Under the pieces are notes generated by a model. The model did not search any database and was not told where the DNA came from. It saw nothing but the letters and a program-made list of their open reading frames with translations. From JAICMB01 sp035295125 (GTDB lineage: Bacteria > Acidobacteriota > Terriglobia > Bryobacterales > Bryobacteraceae), in the NCBI GenBank assembly GCA_035295125.1, contig DATGJP010000082.1, positions 1-48,702 of the forward strand: a stretch of DNA of 48,702 bases, in the 5' to 3' direction. This document shows, one piece after another, positions 8,250 through 15,198 of the stretch. The first letter of the stretch is position 1. Every line of letters begins with the position of its first letter. The translations under genes and the position numbers were made by a program.

Positions 8250-9065
8250 CTACTGTACTTTGTCCAGACCCTCGGTGAGTTCGATCAGCGTTCCCCAAGG
8301 GTCCGCCACAAACGCCACCGCAATGCCCAGGCTGGGCACCTGACGGTACGGAACCACGAGCGTAATCCCGGACGACTGCAGCTTCTTGGTGAACGCCTCC
8401 AGCCCCTGGACCTCAAAACCAATATGATCGAGCGACCGGCCCTTGGTCCCCGCCATCGCCTCCGCCGACTTCGCAAAGGTCAAATTGATCCCCGGCAAAT
8501 CGGCCGCAATGAATTGCCCGCGCATTCCGGGCTTGGCGCCGAACACGTCGTCGTACCAGTTGCGCATTTCGTTGGTGTCGCGCCCGTAGAAATGCAAATG
8601 ATGGGTCGCAAGCGCCGTCGGCATCGCCGGATCGGCGGTCAGTTCCACGCGCAACGAGTCCGCGATCTCCAACATCGCCTGCCTCTCGTTGTGGCTTACC
8701 ACCGTAATCCCCGAGCTCTGGCATTTCGCCAGCACGCCTTCGAAATCGCGAACCTTGAACCCGATATGCCGCACCACCGATTCGTCGGTACCGCCCGCGG
8801 GTGACCCCTTCTGCACCACGATCAATGCCCCAGGAACCAGGTAAATCTCGTACGGTGGATTGCTGTGCTTCGGAAGCCCGAGCACCCCGGTCCAGAACTT
8901 TTCCTGCGCTTCGGGATTCGCCGAAACGATATGCAGATGCCCCAGCCGGACCGGGCCTGAATCGGCCGGCAAGACCTGCGCGCAGGCCCCGGTCATCACG
9001 CTACACAAAACCGCCAGCGCGGTACCGCACCCTTTAGCCCGTATCATTTTCAGCAATCTTATCAT
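8250..9065 (-). CDS. Exported two-domain VOC (glyoxalase-fold) protein
   Basis: This encodes about 271 residues. ATG 9065 is chosen because AAGG lies six bases before it, and the product then opens with a basic N-region and an export segment (GTALAVLCSVMTGACA). Two VOC modules follow. The first, from about residue 35, includes LGHLHIVSANPEAQEKFW and GLPKHSNPP. The second, from about 145, includes THHLHFYGRDTNEMRNWY and ends DPWGTLIELTEG. His and Glu residues in the usual metal-ligand strands (HLH, VRHIGF, DHIGFE, LIELTE) suggest a metal-dependent or metal-binding glyoxalase/dioxygenase fold. The substrate cannot be told. It is divergent from the padR gene and shares its short control region. 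Confidence 0.8.
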   Translation of the reverse strand: MIRLLKMIRAKGCGTALAVLCSVMTGACAQVLPADSGPVRLGHLHIVSANPEAQEKFWTGVLGLPKHSNPPYEIYLVPGALIVVQKGSPAGGTDESVVRHIGFKVRDFEGVLAKCQSSGITVVSHNERQAMLEIADSLRVELTADPAMPTALATHHLHFYGRDTNEMRNWYDDVFGAKPGMRGQFIAADLPGINLTFAKSAEAMAGTKGRSLDHIGFEVQGLEAFTKKLQSSGITLVVPYRQVPSLGIAVAFVADPWGTLIELTEGLDKVQ

Positions 9066-9073
9066 CGTATGCC

Positions 9074-9129
9074 TTGACATCCTAGGTATGGCTGCTTTAT
9101 CCTGATCACACATATCTAGAATGCCTAGG
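9074..9129 (+). promoter_or_regulatory. Candidate padR promoter with CTAG-centred operators
   Basis: TTGACA at 9074-9079 is followed after 17-18 bases by a weak -10 element (TTATCC or TATCCT), pointing towards padR. Three six-base palindromes with a CTAG core lie within 50 bases: CCTAGG at 9081, TCTAGA at 9115 and CCTAGG at 9124. CTAG is generally rare in bacterial DNA, so the cluster is notable. PadR regulators usually bind short inverted repeats in their own promoters, which makes these the natural operator candidates. The assignment is inferred. Confidence 0.45.
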
Positions 9130-9453
9130 CACGACGCAGAATTACTTCAAGGAACCCTGGACATGCTGATCCTGAAAGTGGCCGCGCTGCGGCCCATCCA
9201 CGGTTACGGCATCGTCCAACGGCTCCAGCAAATGTCCAGGGACGCCCTCCAGATCCGGCAGGGCTCCCTATACCCGGCGCTGTACCGGCTCGAGAATCGT
9301 GGCTGGCTCAAGGCCGAGTGGAAACAAACCGAAGGCGGCCGCGAGGCAAAATTCTACAGTCTCACCAAGGTAGGCCGCCAGCAACTCGAGGCCGAGAAAG
9401 AGGGATGGAAGCGTCTGTGTGACGCCATTTCCCTGGTCCTCGACACAGATTGA
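9121..9453 (+). CDS. PadR-family transcriptional regulator
   Basis: This encodes 110 residues. The N-terminus (ELLQGTLDMLILK) and the winged-helix core (HGYGIVQRLQQ, then QGSLYPALYRLENRGWL and EGGREAKFYSLTKVG) are the PadR signature. This family binds its operator as a dimer and is released by small molecules. It is the short PadR subtype that is often paired with ADOP permeases in Acidobacteria. The permease starts 13 bases after its stop, so the two genes are probably one operon under autoregulation. There is no obvious Shine-Dalgarno sequence before ATG 9121, and the predicted transcript leader is very short, so translation may be near-leaderless. The signal sensed is unknown. Confidence 0.92.
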   Translation: MPRHDAELLQGTLDMLILKVAALRPIHGYGIVQRLQQMSRDALQIRQGSLYPALYRLENRGWLKAEWKQTEGGREAKFYSLTKVGRQQLEAEKEGWKRLCDAISLVLDTD

Positions 9454-9465
9454 GGAGCTGCGAGC

Positions 9466-12060
9466 ATGCGCTGGTTGAAACATCGTTGGGAATCGCGAAT
9501 GGACTCCGAATTCAAGTATCACCTGGAGAGCCTTATCTGCGACTACATTGAAAAGGGCATGAGCCCGGAGGAGGCCGAACAGCGTGCCCGCCGCGAATTC
9601 GGCCCGATTAACCTCGCGAAAGACGAATGCCGCGACCAGCGGCCGCTAAGGTGGCTCGACAACTTCCTGGCCGACCTTCGATACGCGCGGCGGTCGCTCC
9701 TTAAGAACCCCGGCTTCTCGACCGCTGCCATTCTTACGCTGGCGCTTGGTATCGGGGCCAACACGGCGATTTTCAGTGTCGTCTACGCGGTCCTGTTGAA
9801 GCCGCTGCCGTATGAAAAGCCTGGACAGATCTACAGCGTCGAGATCGTGATGCCGGAACGTCGCGCCCAGTTCGCGAGTATACCGGTGACGGTTCAGGCC
9901 TTTGTGGAGTGGCGCAAAACCGTTACCGCTTTCGAGTCCATCGGCGCACTTAGACCGTGGGAGTGCAACCTGACCGGCGACGGCGAACCGGAACGTCTCG
10001 GCGGTGCAAGGGTCTCGGCCAACTTCTTCTCGCTGCTGGGCGTTCCGGTTGCCCGTGGACGAGGTTTCGCCGCCGACGAGGAAACCCCGGGCAAAGAAAA
10101 CGTGGTCGTCATTAGCGATGGGCTTTGGCGCCGGCGCTACGGCTCTGACCCCAACGTGATCGGCCGGTCGATCGACATTAACGGCCGGAATCACATCGTG
10201 GTGGGAATTGCTTCCCCGGCGCTGCTCGTTCCCACCGGGACTATTCTGCACCCCATGGTGTCGTTTGCTCCCCAAATCGACGTGTGGAAGCCGATTGCTC
10301 CGACTTCGGAGGAAATCAAAAACGAAAGTTGGGATCATGGCGTTTTGGTGCGCCTGAAGCCGGGCATCACACCGGAACAGGGGCAGCAGCAACTCCAGGC
10401 GAGCCTCAACGCATTTGTCCACGCGCAGGCCCCCGATGTAAATACTGAACTCATCCCGCAACTCGTTCCGATCCGCGAGATTTACACCGGAAAGGTACGG
10501 CTGCGGATTCTGCTTGTTTTCTGGGCATCGGCTCTTCTCCTTCTCACTGCCTGTAGTAACCTCACCAACCTCTTTCTCGCGAAATTTGCCAGCCGGTCAG
10601 CGGAATTCGCAACGCGAATCGCACTCGGGGCCGGACGCGCGCGGCTCCTGAGCCAGACGCTCACCGAAACCACGCTTATCGCCGTTATTGGCGGGGCTCT
10701 CGGCGCGGCACTCGCGAAATACGGCGCGGCATTGCTTTCCGCGTACGGACCCGAAGACATACGCCGCCTTTCGGACTCGCATCTCAACGTGCGGGTCCTG
10801 CTGTTCGCCCTGGCGGCGAGCCTGCTCACCGGGTTGGTGTGCGGCTCTATCCCATCGTGGCAATCCCGTCCGACCCGATTCCGCCGGGTCCTCGTCGGAG
10901 TCCAGACCGCGCTCGGAACCGTCCTGCTGGTATCCGCCGCGCTGCTTCTCCACAGCTTCGTCAACGTGTTGGGCGCCGATCGAGGCTATCAGATCGAACG
11001 GGTCATGACCGTCGACCTTTCGCTTTTCGGAAAGCGCTATTCGGGGCCCGATAGCCGCGTCGGGTTCTACCGCGAGCTGACCGAAAAAGTGCGTTCGCTG
11101 CCCGGAATCGCGGCCGCGGGCGCGATCAGCGACCTGCCGGCAACGGCCGGATCGACTGGGCCGAGCCGCGCGATCTTCTACTCTAGCGATACAAAGTATG
11201 ACACCGTCGTACTCGCGCGGCCCGTAGCCATGATCCGGGCGGTAACCGACGGTTATTTCGCCGCCAGCGGATCGGCACTGCATGCCGGACGGTTCTTCAA
11301 CGCCCAGGAGACGTCGGAAGTCGCGATCATAAGCCAGTCCCTGGCCAAACGCCTCTGGCCCCAAGCGGCGCCGTCCGACGTCGTGGGCCGCACCGTACGA
11401 CAAGGCTTTGTCCAAGGACCCCAGGTTACGGTGGTCGGGGTTGTGGAAGATGCCCGTCCAGGAGCCGTTGATCGCGATGCGCCCTACCTGATGTACCGTC
11501 CTCACGCCCAATGGGCGAGTGGACCGATGACCCTGGTGGTTCGAACGGCCCTGGAACCGGCCGCAATCCTCCCCGCCGTCCGCGGGGAAATCCGGAAGAT
11601 GGACCCGAACCTTCCGATTCCCGCAGTTCGCACGATGAAACAGATCGTCTACGAATCCGTTTCGCAGCGCCAGTTCCAGATGATGCTGACGCTGCTGTTC
11701 GCCGTGGTCGCCGTACTGCTCTGCGCTGTTGGCGTGTACGGCGTTGTGAGCTACTCCGTGGCCCGGCGCACGAAGGATATCGGGCTTCGCATCGCTCTGG
11801 GTGCGATGCGCGGCGACGTTATGCGCTGGGTTTTCACCGAAGGCATGACGCCGGTCGCGATCGGGCTGCTCCTCGGACTTGGCGCAGCGGTGGCCATCGC
11901 AAGGGTGATTCGAACCGTGCTTTTCGGCGTCAGTCCAAACGATCCGGGAGCGCTCGGCGGCGCCCTACTGGTTCTACTACTGGCCTCAGGTCTGGCTTGT
12001 TATCTGCCGGCGCGACGGGCGGCGAGACTTGATCCGCTGGCGGCGCTGCGCCACGATTAG
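9466..12060 (+). CDS. ADOP-type ABC transporter permease (MacB/FtsX-like)
   Basis: This encodes 864 residues. An N-terminal cytoplasmic helical region (1-65, with SPEEAEQRARREFG) is typical of the acidobacterial duplicated orphan permeases. A first transmembrane helix (about 84-108, LTLALGIGANTAIFSVV) leads into a periplasmic MacB core domain, an FtsX block of three helices around 345-470, a second periplasmic domain, and a final FtsX block ending in the motif PARRAARLDPLAALRHD. The tandem MacB-FtsX halves imply that one chain supplies both permease subunits. No ATPase gene is adjacent, which is usual for this class, so the substrate and motor are unknown. The end overlaps by four bases the convergent DUF5655 gene. 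Confidence 0.92.
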   Translation: MRWLKHRWESRMDSEFKYHLESLICDYIEKGMSPEEAEQRARREFGPINLAKDECRDQRPLRWLDNFLADLRYARRSLLKNPGFSTAAILTLALGIGANTAIFSVVYAVLLKPLPYEKPGQIYSVEIVMPERRAQFASIPVTVQAFVEWRKTVTAFESIGALRPWECNLTGDGEPERLGGARVSANFFSLLGVPVARGRGFAADEETPGKENVVVISDGLWRRRYGSDPNVIGRSIDINGRNHIVVGIASPALLVPTGTILHPMVSFAPQIDVWKPIAPTSEEIKNESWDHGVLVRLKPGITPEQGQQQLQASLNAFVHAQAPDVNTELIPQLVPIREIYTGKVRLRILLVFWASALLLLTACSNLTNLFLAKFASRSAEFATRIALGAGRARLLSQTLTETTLIAVIGGALGAALAKYGAALLSAYGPEDIRRLSDSHLNVRVLLFALAASLLTGLVCGSIPSWQSRPTRFRRVLVGVQTALGTVLLVSAALLLHSFVNVLGADRGYQIERVMTVDLSLFGKRYSGPDSRVGFYRELTEKVRSLPGIAAAGAISDLPATAGSTGPSRAIFYSSDTKYDTVVLARPVAMIRAVTDGYFAASGSALHAGRFFNAQETSEVAIISQSLAKRLWPQAAPSDVVGRTVRQGFVQGPQVTVVGVVEDARPGAVDRDAPYLMYRPHAQWASGPMTLVVRTALEPAAILPAVRGEIRKMDPNLPIPAVRTMKQIVYESVSQRQFQMMLTLLFAVVAVLLCAVGVYGVVSYSVARRTKDIGLRIALGAMRGDVMRWVFTEGMTPVAIGLLLGLGAAVAIARVIRTVLFGVSPNDPGALGGALLVLLLASGLACYLPARRAARLDPLAALRHD

Positions 12061-12491
12061 CAGCCGACGCGGTAGGCCTCGCGCAACCACGTCATCACCT
12101 CGTCGTCCAGCTCGGAGGTCTGTCCGATCCGAAAATGGTGGACGTGGTTGCCCGGCGAAAGGGACTCGATTTTCGTAAATCGAGGGTTTTCCAAGCGCCT
12201 CGCAAGCACCACGTGGCCGTGCAACTCAGACTGGCGCAGCGTGATGGCCGAAAAGATCATGCGCACCTGGAAGCCGATACGCGTACCCGCTGGAGCATAC
12301 ATGAACGGGCCGCAATCGGCGACCATGGCGCTGAAGCGATGGAACAGCTCAATCGCGCCGGGTGACTTGCCGTTTAGATAGGCATTCACCGAGTACTTGC
12401 CGCAGGAGTGCGACTGGTTTCGGTTGGCGAAACAACGGCCGCACTTGGGACAGCGCCACAGCGATCGTGCCGGAGCTGTAGCGGAATCCAT
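12057..12491 (-). CDS. DUF5655 protein with N-terminal zinc ribbon
   Basis: This encodes about 144 residues. Residues 13-31 (WRCPKCGRCFANRNQSHSCG) hold a CxxC and a later His-x-Cys pair that can bind one zinc ion. The rest (AIELFHRFSAMV, AGTRIGFQVRMIFSAI, SPGNHVHHFRIG and the C-terminal WLREAYRVG) matches the DUF5655 fold, whose function is not established. An AAGGGA ribosome binding site lies within the last codons of the upstream SYLF gene. That favours ATG 12491 over the TTG one codon earlier and suggests cotranscription. The 3' end overlaps the convergent ADOP gene. Confidence 0.75.
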   Translation of the reverse strand: MDSATAPARSLWRCPKCGRCFANRNQSHSCGKYSVNAYLNGKSPGAIELFHRFSAMVADCGPFMYAPAGTRIGFQVRMIFSAITLRQSELHGHVVLARRLENPRFTKIESLSPGNHVHHFRIGQTSELDDEVMTWLREAYRVGC

Positions 12492-12497
12492 CAACTG

Positions 12498-13181
12498 TTA
12501 TCCCTTGTGATGCGGCGCGTACTTTTGGAGCGTAGCGATGAAGCCGCGCGCCCGATCTGGAACCTTGGTCTCGGGATTTGTCAGAATCTCCTTGCTCTTA
12601 ATCGCTTTACCGTAAAGCAGCTCATTTTCGTCGTCATCGGGGCGGAGTGTGGCGCCCTCGAGCGACAGGCCGGCAAAAGCGCCACGTGACCGAGACCAGG
12701 ACAGGATCTCGGCGGTCATCATCACGTCCGTGTTGGCGCTTGCGGTCCGGCCTACGGGGCCGGCAGCGGCCGAGCCTTCCGCGCCGATGGTGAACTTGTC
12801 GGAGGCAATGCGATCCATGCCCCGCTGATTCATGACCAGCAGAATGACATCCGTGGACGATCCACCAATTTGAAATCCAAAGCTGCCACCCTCGATCCGT
12901 TCGGCGGATGGGGAGCCCCACGTTTCGCCGTGGCGGCAAGAGGCAAAGCCGCGGCCGTACTTGCCGCCCACTACAAATGCTCCTTTCTTCAGTCCCGGGA
13001 TGATTACGATGCACTCGGCGCGCTCGAGCAGATCCTGGGGAATGGAACGGTCGGAGATGTTCATAATTTCCTGGAACACCGCCGATGCGTCCCTAAAGCG
13101 TTTGTCGACTGTCGACTCCTGGGCCCAGGCTGCTGCAGCCACAAGCAGCCCGAGCGTTACGATTCCGTATCGCTGTGCCAT
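12498..13181 (-). CDS. SYLF-domain lipid-binding protein, exported
   Basis: This encodes 227 residues with a signal peptide (GIVTLGLLVAAAAWAQ). The SYLF (Ysc84/DUF500) domain covers most of the rest: AECIVIIPGLKKGAFVVGGK, then GSFGFQIGGSSTDVILLVMN, DKFTIGAEGSAAAGPVGR and SRGAFAGLSLEGATL. SYLF domains bind phosphoinositides in eukaryotes. In bacteria the family is periplasmic, with poorly known roles. The chain keeps the conserved glycine-rich strands and ends soon after the domain. It is followed within 10 bases by the DUF5655 gene. Nothing specific to its regulation is visible. Confidence 0.9.
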   Translation of the reverse strand: MAQRYGIVTLGLLVAAAAWAQESTVDKRFRDASAVFQEIMNISDRSIPQDLLERAECIVIIPGLKKGAFVVGGKYGRGFASCRHGETWGSPSAERIEGGSFGFQIGGSSTDVILLVMNQRGMDRIASDKFTIGAEGSAAAGPVGRTASANTDVMMTAEILSWSRSRGAFAGLSLEGATLRPDDDENELLYGKAIKSKEILTNPETKVPDRARGFIATLQKYAPHHKG

Positions 13182-13227
13182 CTATGCTGGTCCTCCGGTA
13201 ACGACCATCATAAATGGTTTCGCGAGC

Positions 13228-13983
13228 CTACGCCTTTTGACGTTGCAGGCGGCGGCGCAGCAGGGCCATACCGACGAGGCCCGACCCGATCAGGAGCGAG
13301 GTGCCGGCTTCGGGCACATCCGGAGGCGGATCCTCGCCGGAAGTCAGAGGCGAAGTCGCTGCCGTGCCGAAAGAAAAACTGCCCAGGAGCATCTGCGCGT
13401 CTCCGCTCAAGGGCGCGTTCGGCAGCATGAAATCGATGGTGGTGAAAGGCGTATCGGAGGTGATTCCAAAGAACGTCTGATCCGGACGAGGCGAAGTTGC
13501 GACGTTCGGGAAAACGGGGCTGCCGTCGAGAGAGATGCTGTAGGAAAGGCCGTCGGGACCCTTCGTCATCAACTCTACGGCGAAGGCGGTTACCGGCGTG
13601 GGCAGCACCACGTGGATGTACGGCAGGAACGAGGCATCCGACTGGCGATTTTCGACGGGACCCTCAAGGACAGAGTTGATCCCCGCGATGCCGGAGAATT
13701 GGAAATCCGGCCAGGAGGTCAGTGGATCGACGACGTAGAGTTGATACGAGGAAGAGCCGAGCATTCCTGTAAAGGTGACGCCATCCAGGGTTAATCCGGA
13801 GTTTGAGCCGTAGTTCTGCGTGGCTCCAAGCGATGCTAAGCCGTTGAAGTCTATGGTTTGCGAATTGGTCGTTGCGTTAAGCCACGACGTTGGGTCGGTC
13901 TCTGTGATCACCGCACCGAAGGCCGAGAGTGATGCCGCGAGGAGCACGAGGCAGCACCACCTGACACAATTAGAACGAAACAT
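13228..13983 (-). CDS. PEP-CTERM sorting-domain protein
   Basis: This encodes 251 residues. The N-terminus has a signal peptide (CCLVLLAASLSAFGAV). The C-terminus is a PEP-CTERM anchor: VPEAGTSLLIGSGLVGMALLRRR, made of the Pro-Glu motif, a transmembrane helix and a basic end. Such tails are recognised by exosortase, which cuts and transfers the protein during export of surface polymers. The body (about 25-220) is a beta-rich domain with SQTIDFNGLASLG, LDGVTFTG and FGITSDTPF, resembling generic PEP-CTERM carbohydrate-binding-like regions but not a family I can name. No exosortase gene lies in this window. Ser/Thr/Asn-rich composition is usual for the group. Confidence 0.85.
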   Translation of the reverse strand: MFRSNCVRWCCLVLLAASLSAFGAVITETDPTSWLNATTNSQTIDFNGLASLGATQNYGSNSGLTLDGVTFTGMLGSSSYQLYVVDPLTSWPDFQFSGIAGINSVLEGPVENRQSDASFLPYIHVVLPTPVTAFAVELMTKGPDGLSYSISLDGSPVFPNVATSPRPDQTFFGITSDTPFTTIDFMLPNAPLSGDAQMLLGSFSFGTAATSPLTSGEDPPPDVPEAGTSLLIGSGLVGMALLRRRLQRQKA

Positions 13984-14112
13984 CTGGGGTTTCCTCTGGG
14001 AAGAATTCTCACAGGGCGGTGAGATCGGTTTACAAGCTGAACCTTGTCTTATCGGATTAGTTCAGCGGTGTAGGTGATTCTCTCAGTGAAAACCACCGCG
14101 AATAGGGGAAAC

Positions 14113-15198
14113 TTATATACTCGGACGGACTATTTTGCCAAGAATAGCGGGGCGGTATGCCCCTGTGGCCGAGGGAAGATTGGATGGGCGTCCATGCCAG
14201 GTTTCATAGGCCAGAATCGCAAACGCGATGGCTTCCTTGGCGTCGGGGTCGATGCCGTAATCGGCGGAAGTCTTTAGTTCGGGATGGAGGGCGGTTCGTA
14301 AGCGCTCCATTAAATAGGGGTTGTGGACGCCACCGCCGGAAGCTATGACCTCGGCGATGCCGGGATAGGCGTTGACGGCCTGGGCGATTGTTTGCGCGGT
14401 CAGCTCGGTCGCGGTGGCGACCAGGTCTTCCAACGGCAAGGTCGGTAGCGTCGCGAGTAGTTCTCTGCCATACTGCTCGCGGCCGGCGGTTTTAGGGGGC
14501 TTGCGGCGGTAATACGGATCCTGGAGGAGGCGGTCGAGGAGCTTGGGATCGATGCGGCCGCTGCGTCCGAGAGCGCCGTCGCGGTCGAAGCTGCCGGTCA
14601 GACCGTCGATGACCATGTTGCCGGGCCCGGTGTCGAAGGCGACCACCTGGTCGGGGCAGGCGGCGGCCGGTATCACCGAGATGTTTGAGATGCCACCGAT
14701 ATTCAGGGCTACGCGGCCGATTTTGTCGCTGCGGAAGAGCAGATAGTCGACGTAGGGAACGAGCGGCGCGCCTTTTCCGCCGGCGGCCATGTCGCTGGGG
14801 CGGAAGTCGGCCACGACAGGGATTCGGGTGCGCTCGGCGATGATGGCGGGTTCGCCGATCTGCATGGTGCTGGCGATTTTGCGGCCACACACGTCGACGG
14901 GTTCGGCTTCGTGAAAGATGGTCTGGCCATGGGAACCGATTAATTCGATGGATTCGGGTGGGATGCCGCAGGAAAGAACAGCCTCTGCGAAGAGCTCTCC
15001 CACCAGGAAGTTCAGGCGCGAGATTTGAGCGGTGTGGGTATTTGTGTTGGAGATGGCCAGCAGGGCGGTGCGGACCTCGGGGGGATAGGGGATGGTTTGG
15101 AATGTCAAGATGGACAGGCTGAAGGCCTGTCCCACCTCAACTACGGCGATGTCGATTCCGTCTAGTGAGGTTCCGCTGATGAGACCGGCGACCCTCAT
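14113..15198 (-). CDS. anmK: Anhydro-N-acetylmuramic acid kinase
   Basis: This encodes 361 residues. AnmK uses ATP to open and phosphorylate 1,6-anhydro-MurNAc, giving MurNAc-6-phosphate during cell-wall recycling in the cytoplasm. The start GLISGTSLDGID is the family's phosphate-binding loop. Further marks are GSHGQTIFHEA, ADFRPSDMAAGGKGAPLVPY, ALNIGGISNIS, FDTGPGNMVID and GGGVHNPYLMERL, and the length is normal. Residues about 21-29 (GQAFSLS) are encoded by a perfect 8-base-arm hairpin of the dispersed palindrome family, placed in a part where the family tolerates length change. The stop lies 129 bases from the PEP-CTERM gene. The start overlaps the end of mutS by four bases, so the two are probably cotranscribed. 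Confidence 0.93.
   Translation of the reverse strand: MRVAGLISGTSLDGIDIAVVEVGQAFSLSILTFQTIPYPPEVRTALLAISNTNTHTAQISRLNFLVGELFAEAVLSCGIPPESIELIGSHGQTIFHEAEPVDVCGRKIASTMQIGEPAIIAERTRIPVVADFRPSDMAAGGKGAPLVPYVDYLLFRSDKIGRVALNIGGISNISVIPAAACPDQVVAFDTGPGNMVIDGLTGSFDRDGALGRSGRIDPKLLDRLLQDPYYRRKPPKTAGREQYGRELLATLPTLPLEDLVATATELTAQTIAQAVNAYPGIAEVIASGGGVHNPYLMERLRTALHPELKTSADYGIDPDAKEAIAFAILAYETWHGRPSNLPSATGAYRPAILGKIVRPSI
15112..15136 (-). repeat. Palindromic element inside anmK
   Basis: GGACAGGC-TGAAG-GCCTGTCC forms a perfect stem of eight pairs with a five-base loop, followed by CACC. Intergenic relatives at 18331, 21973, 31883 and 37791 share the loop type or the CACCCTTCC-like flank. Here the element is read in frame in the anmK gene. 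Confidence 0.7.
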
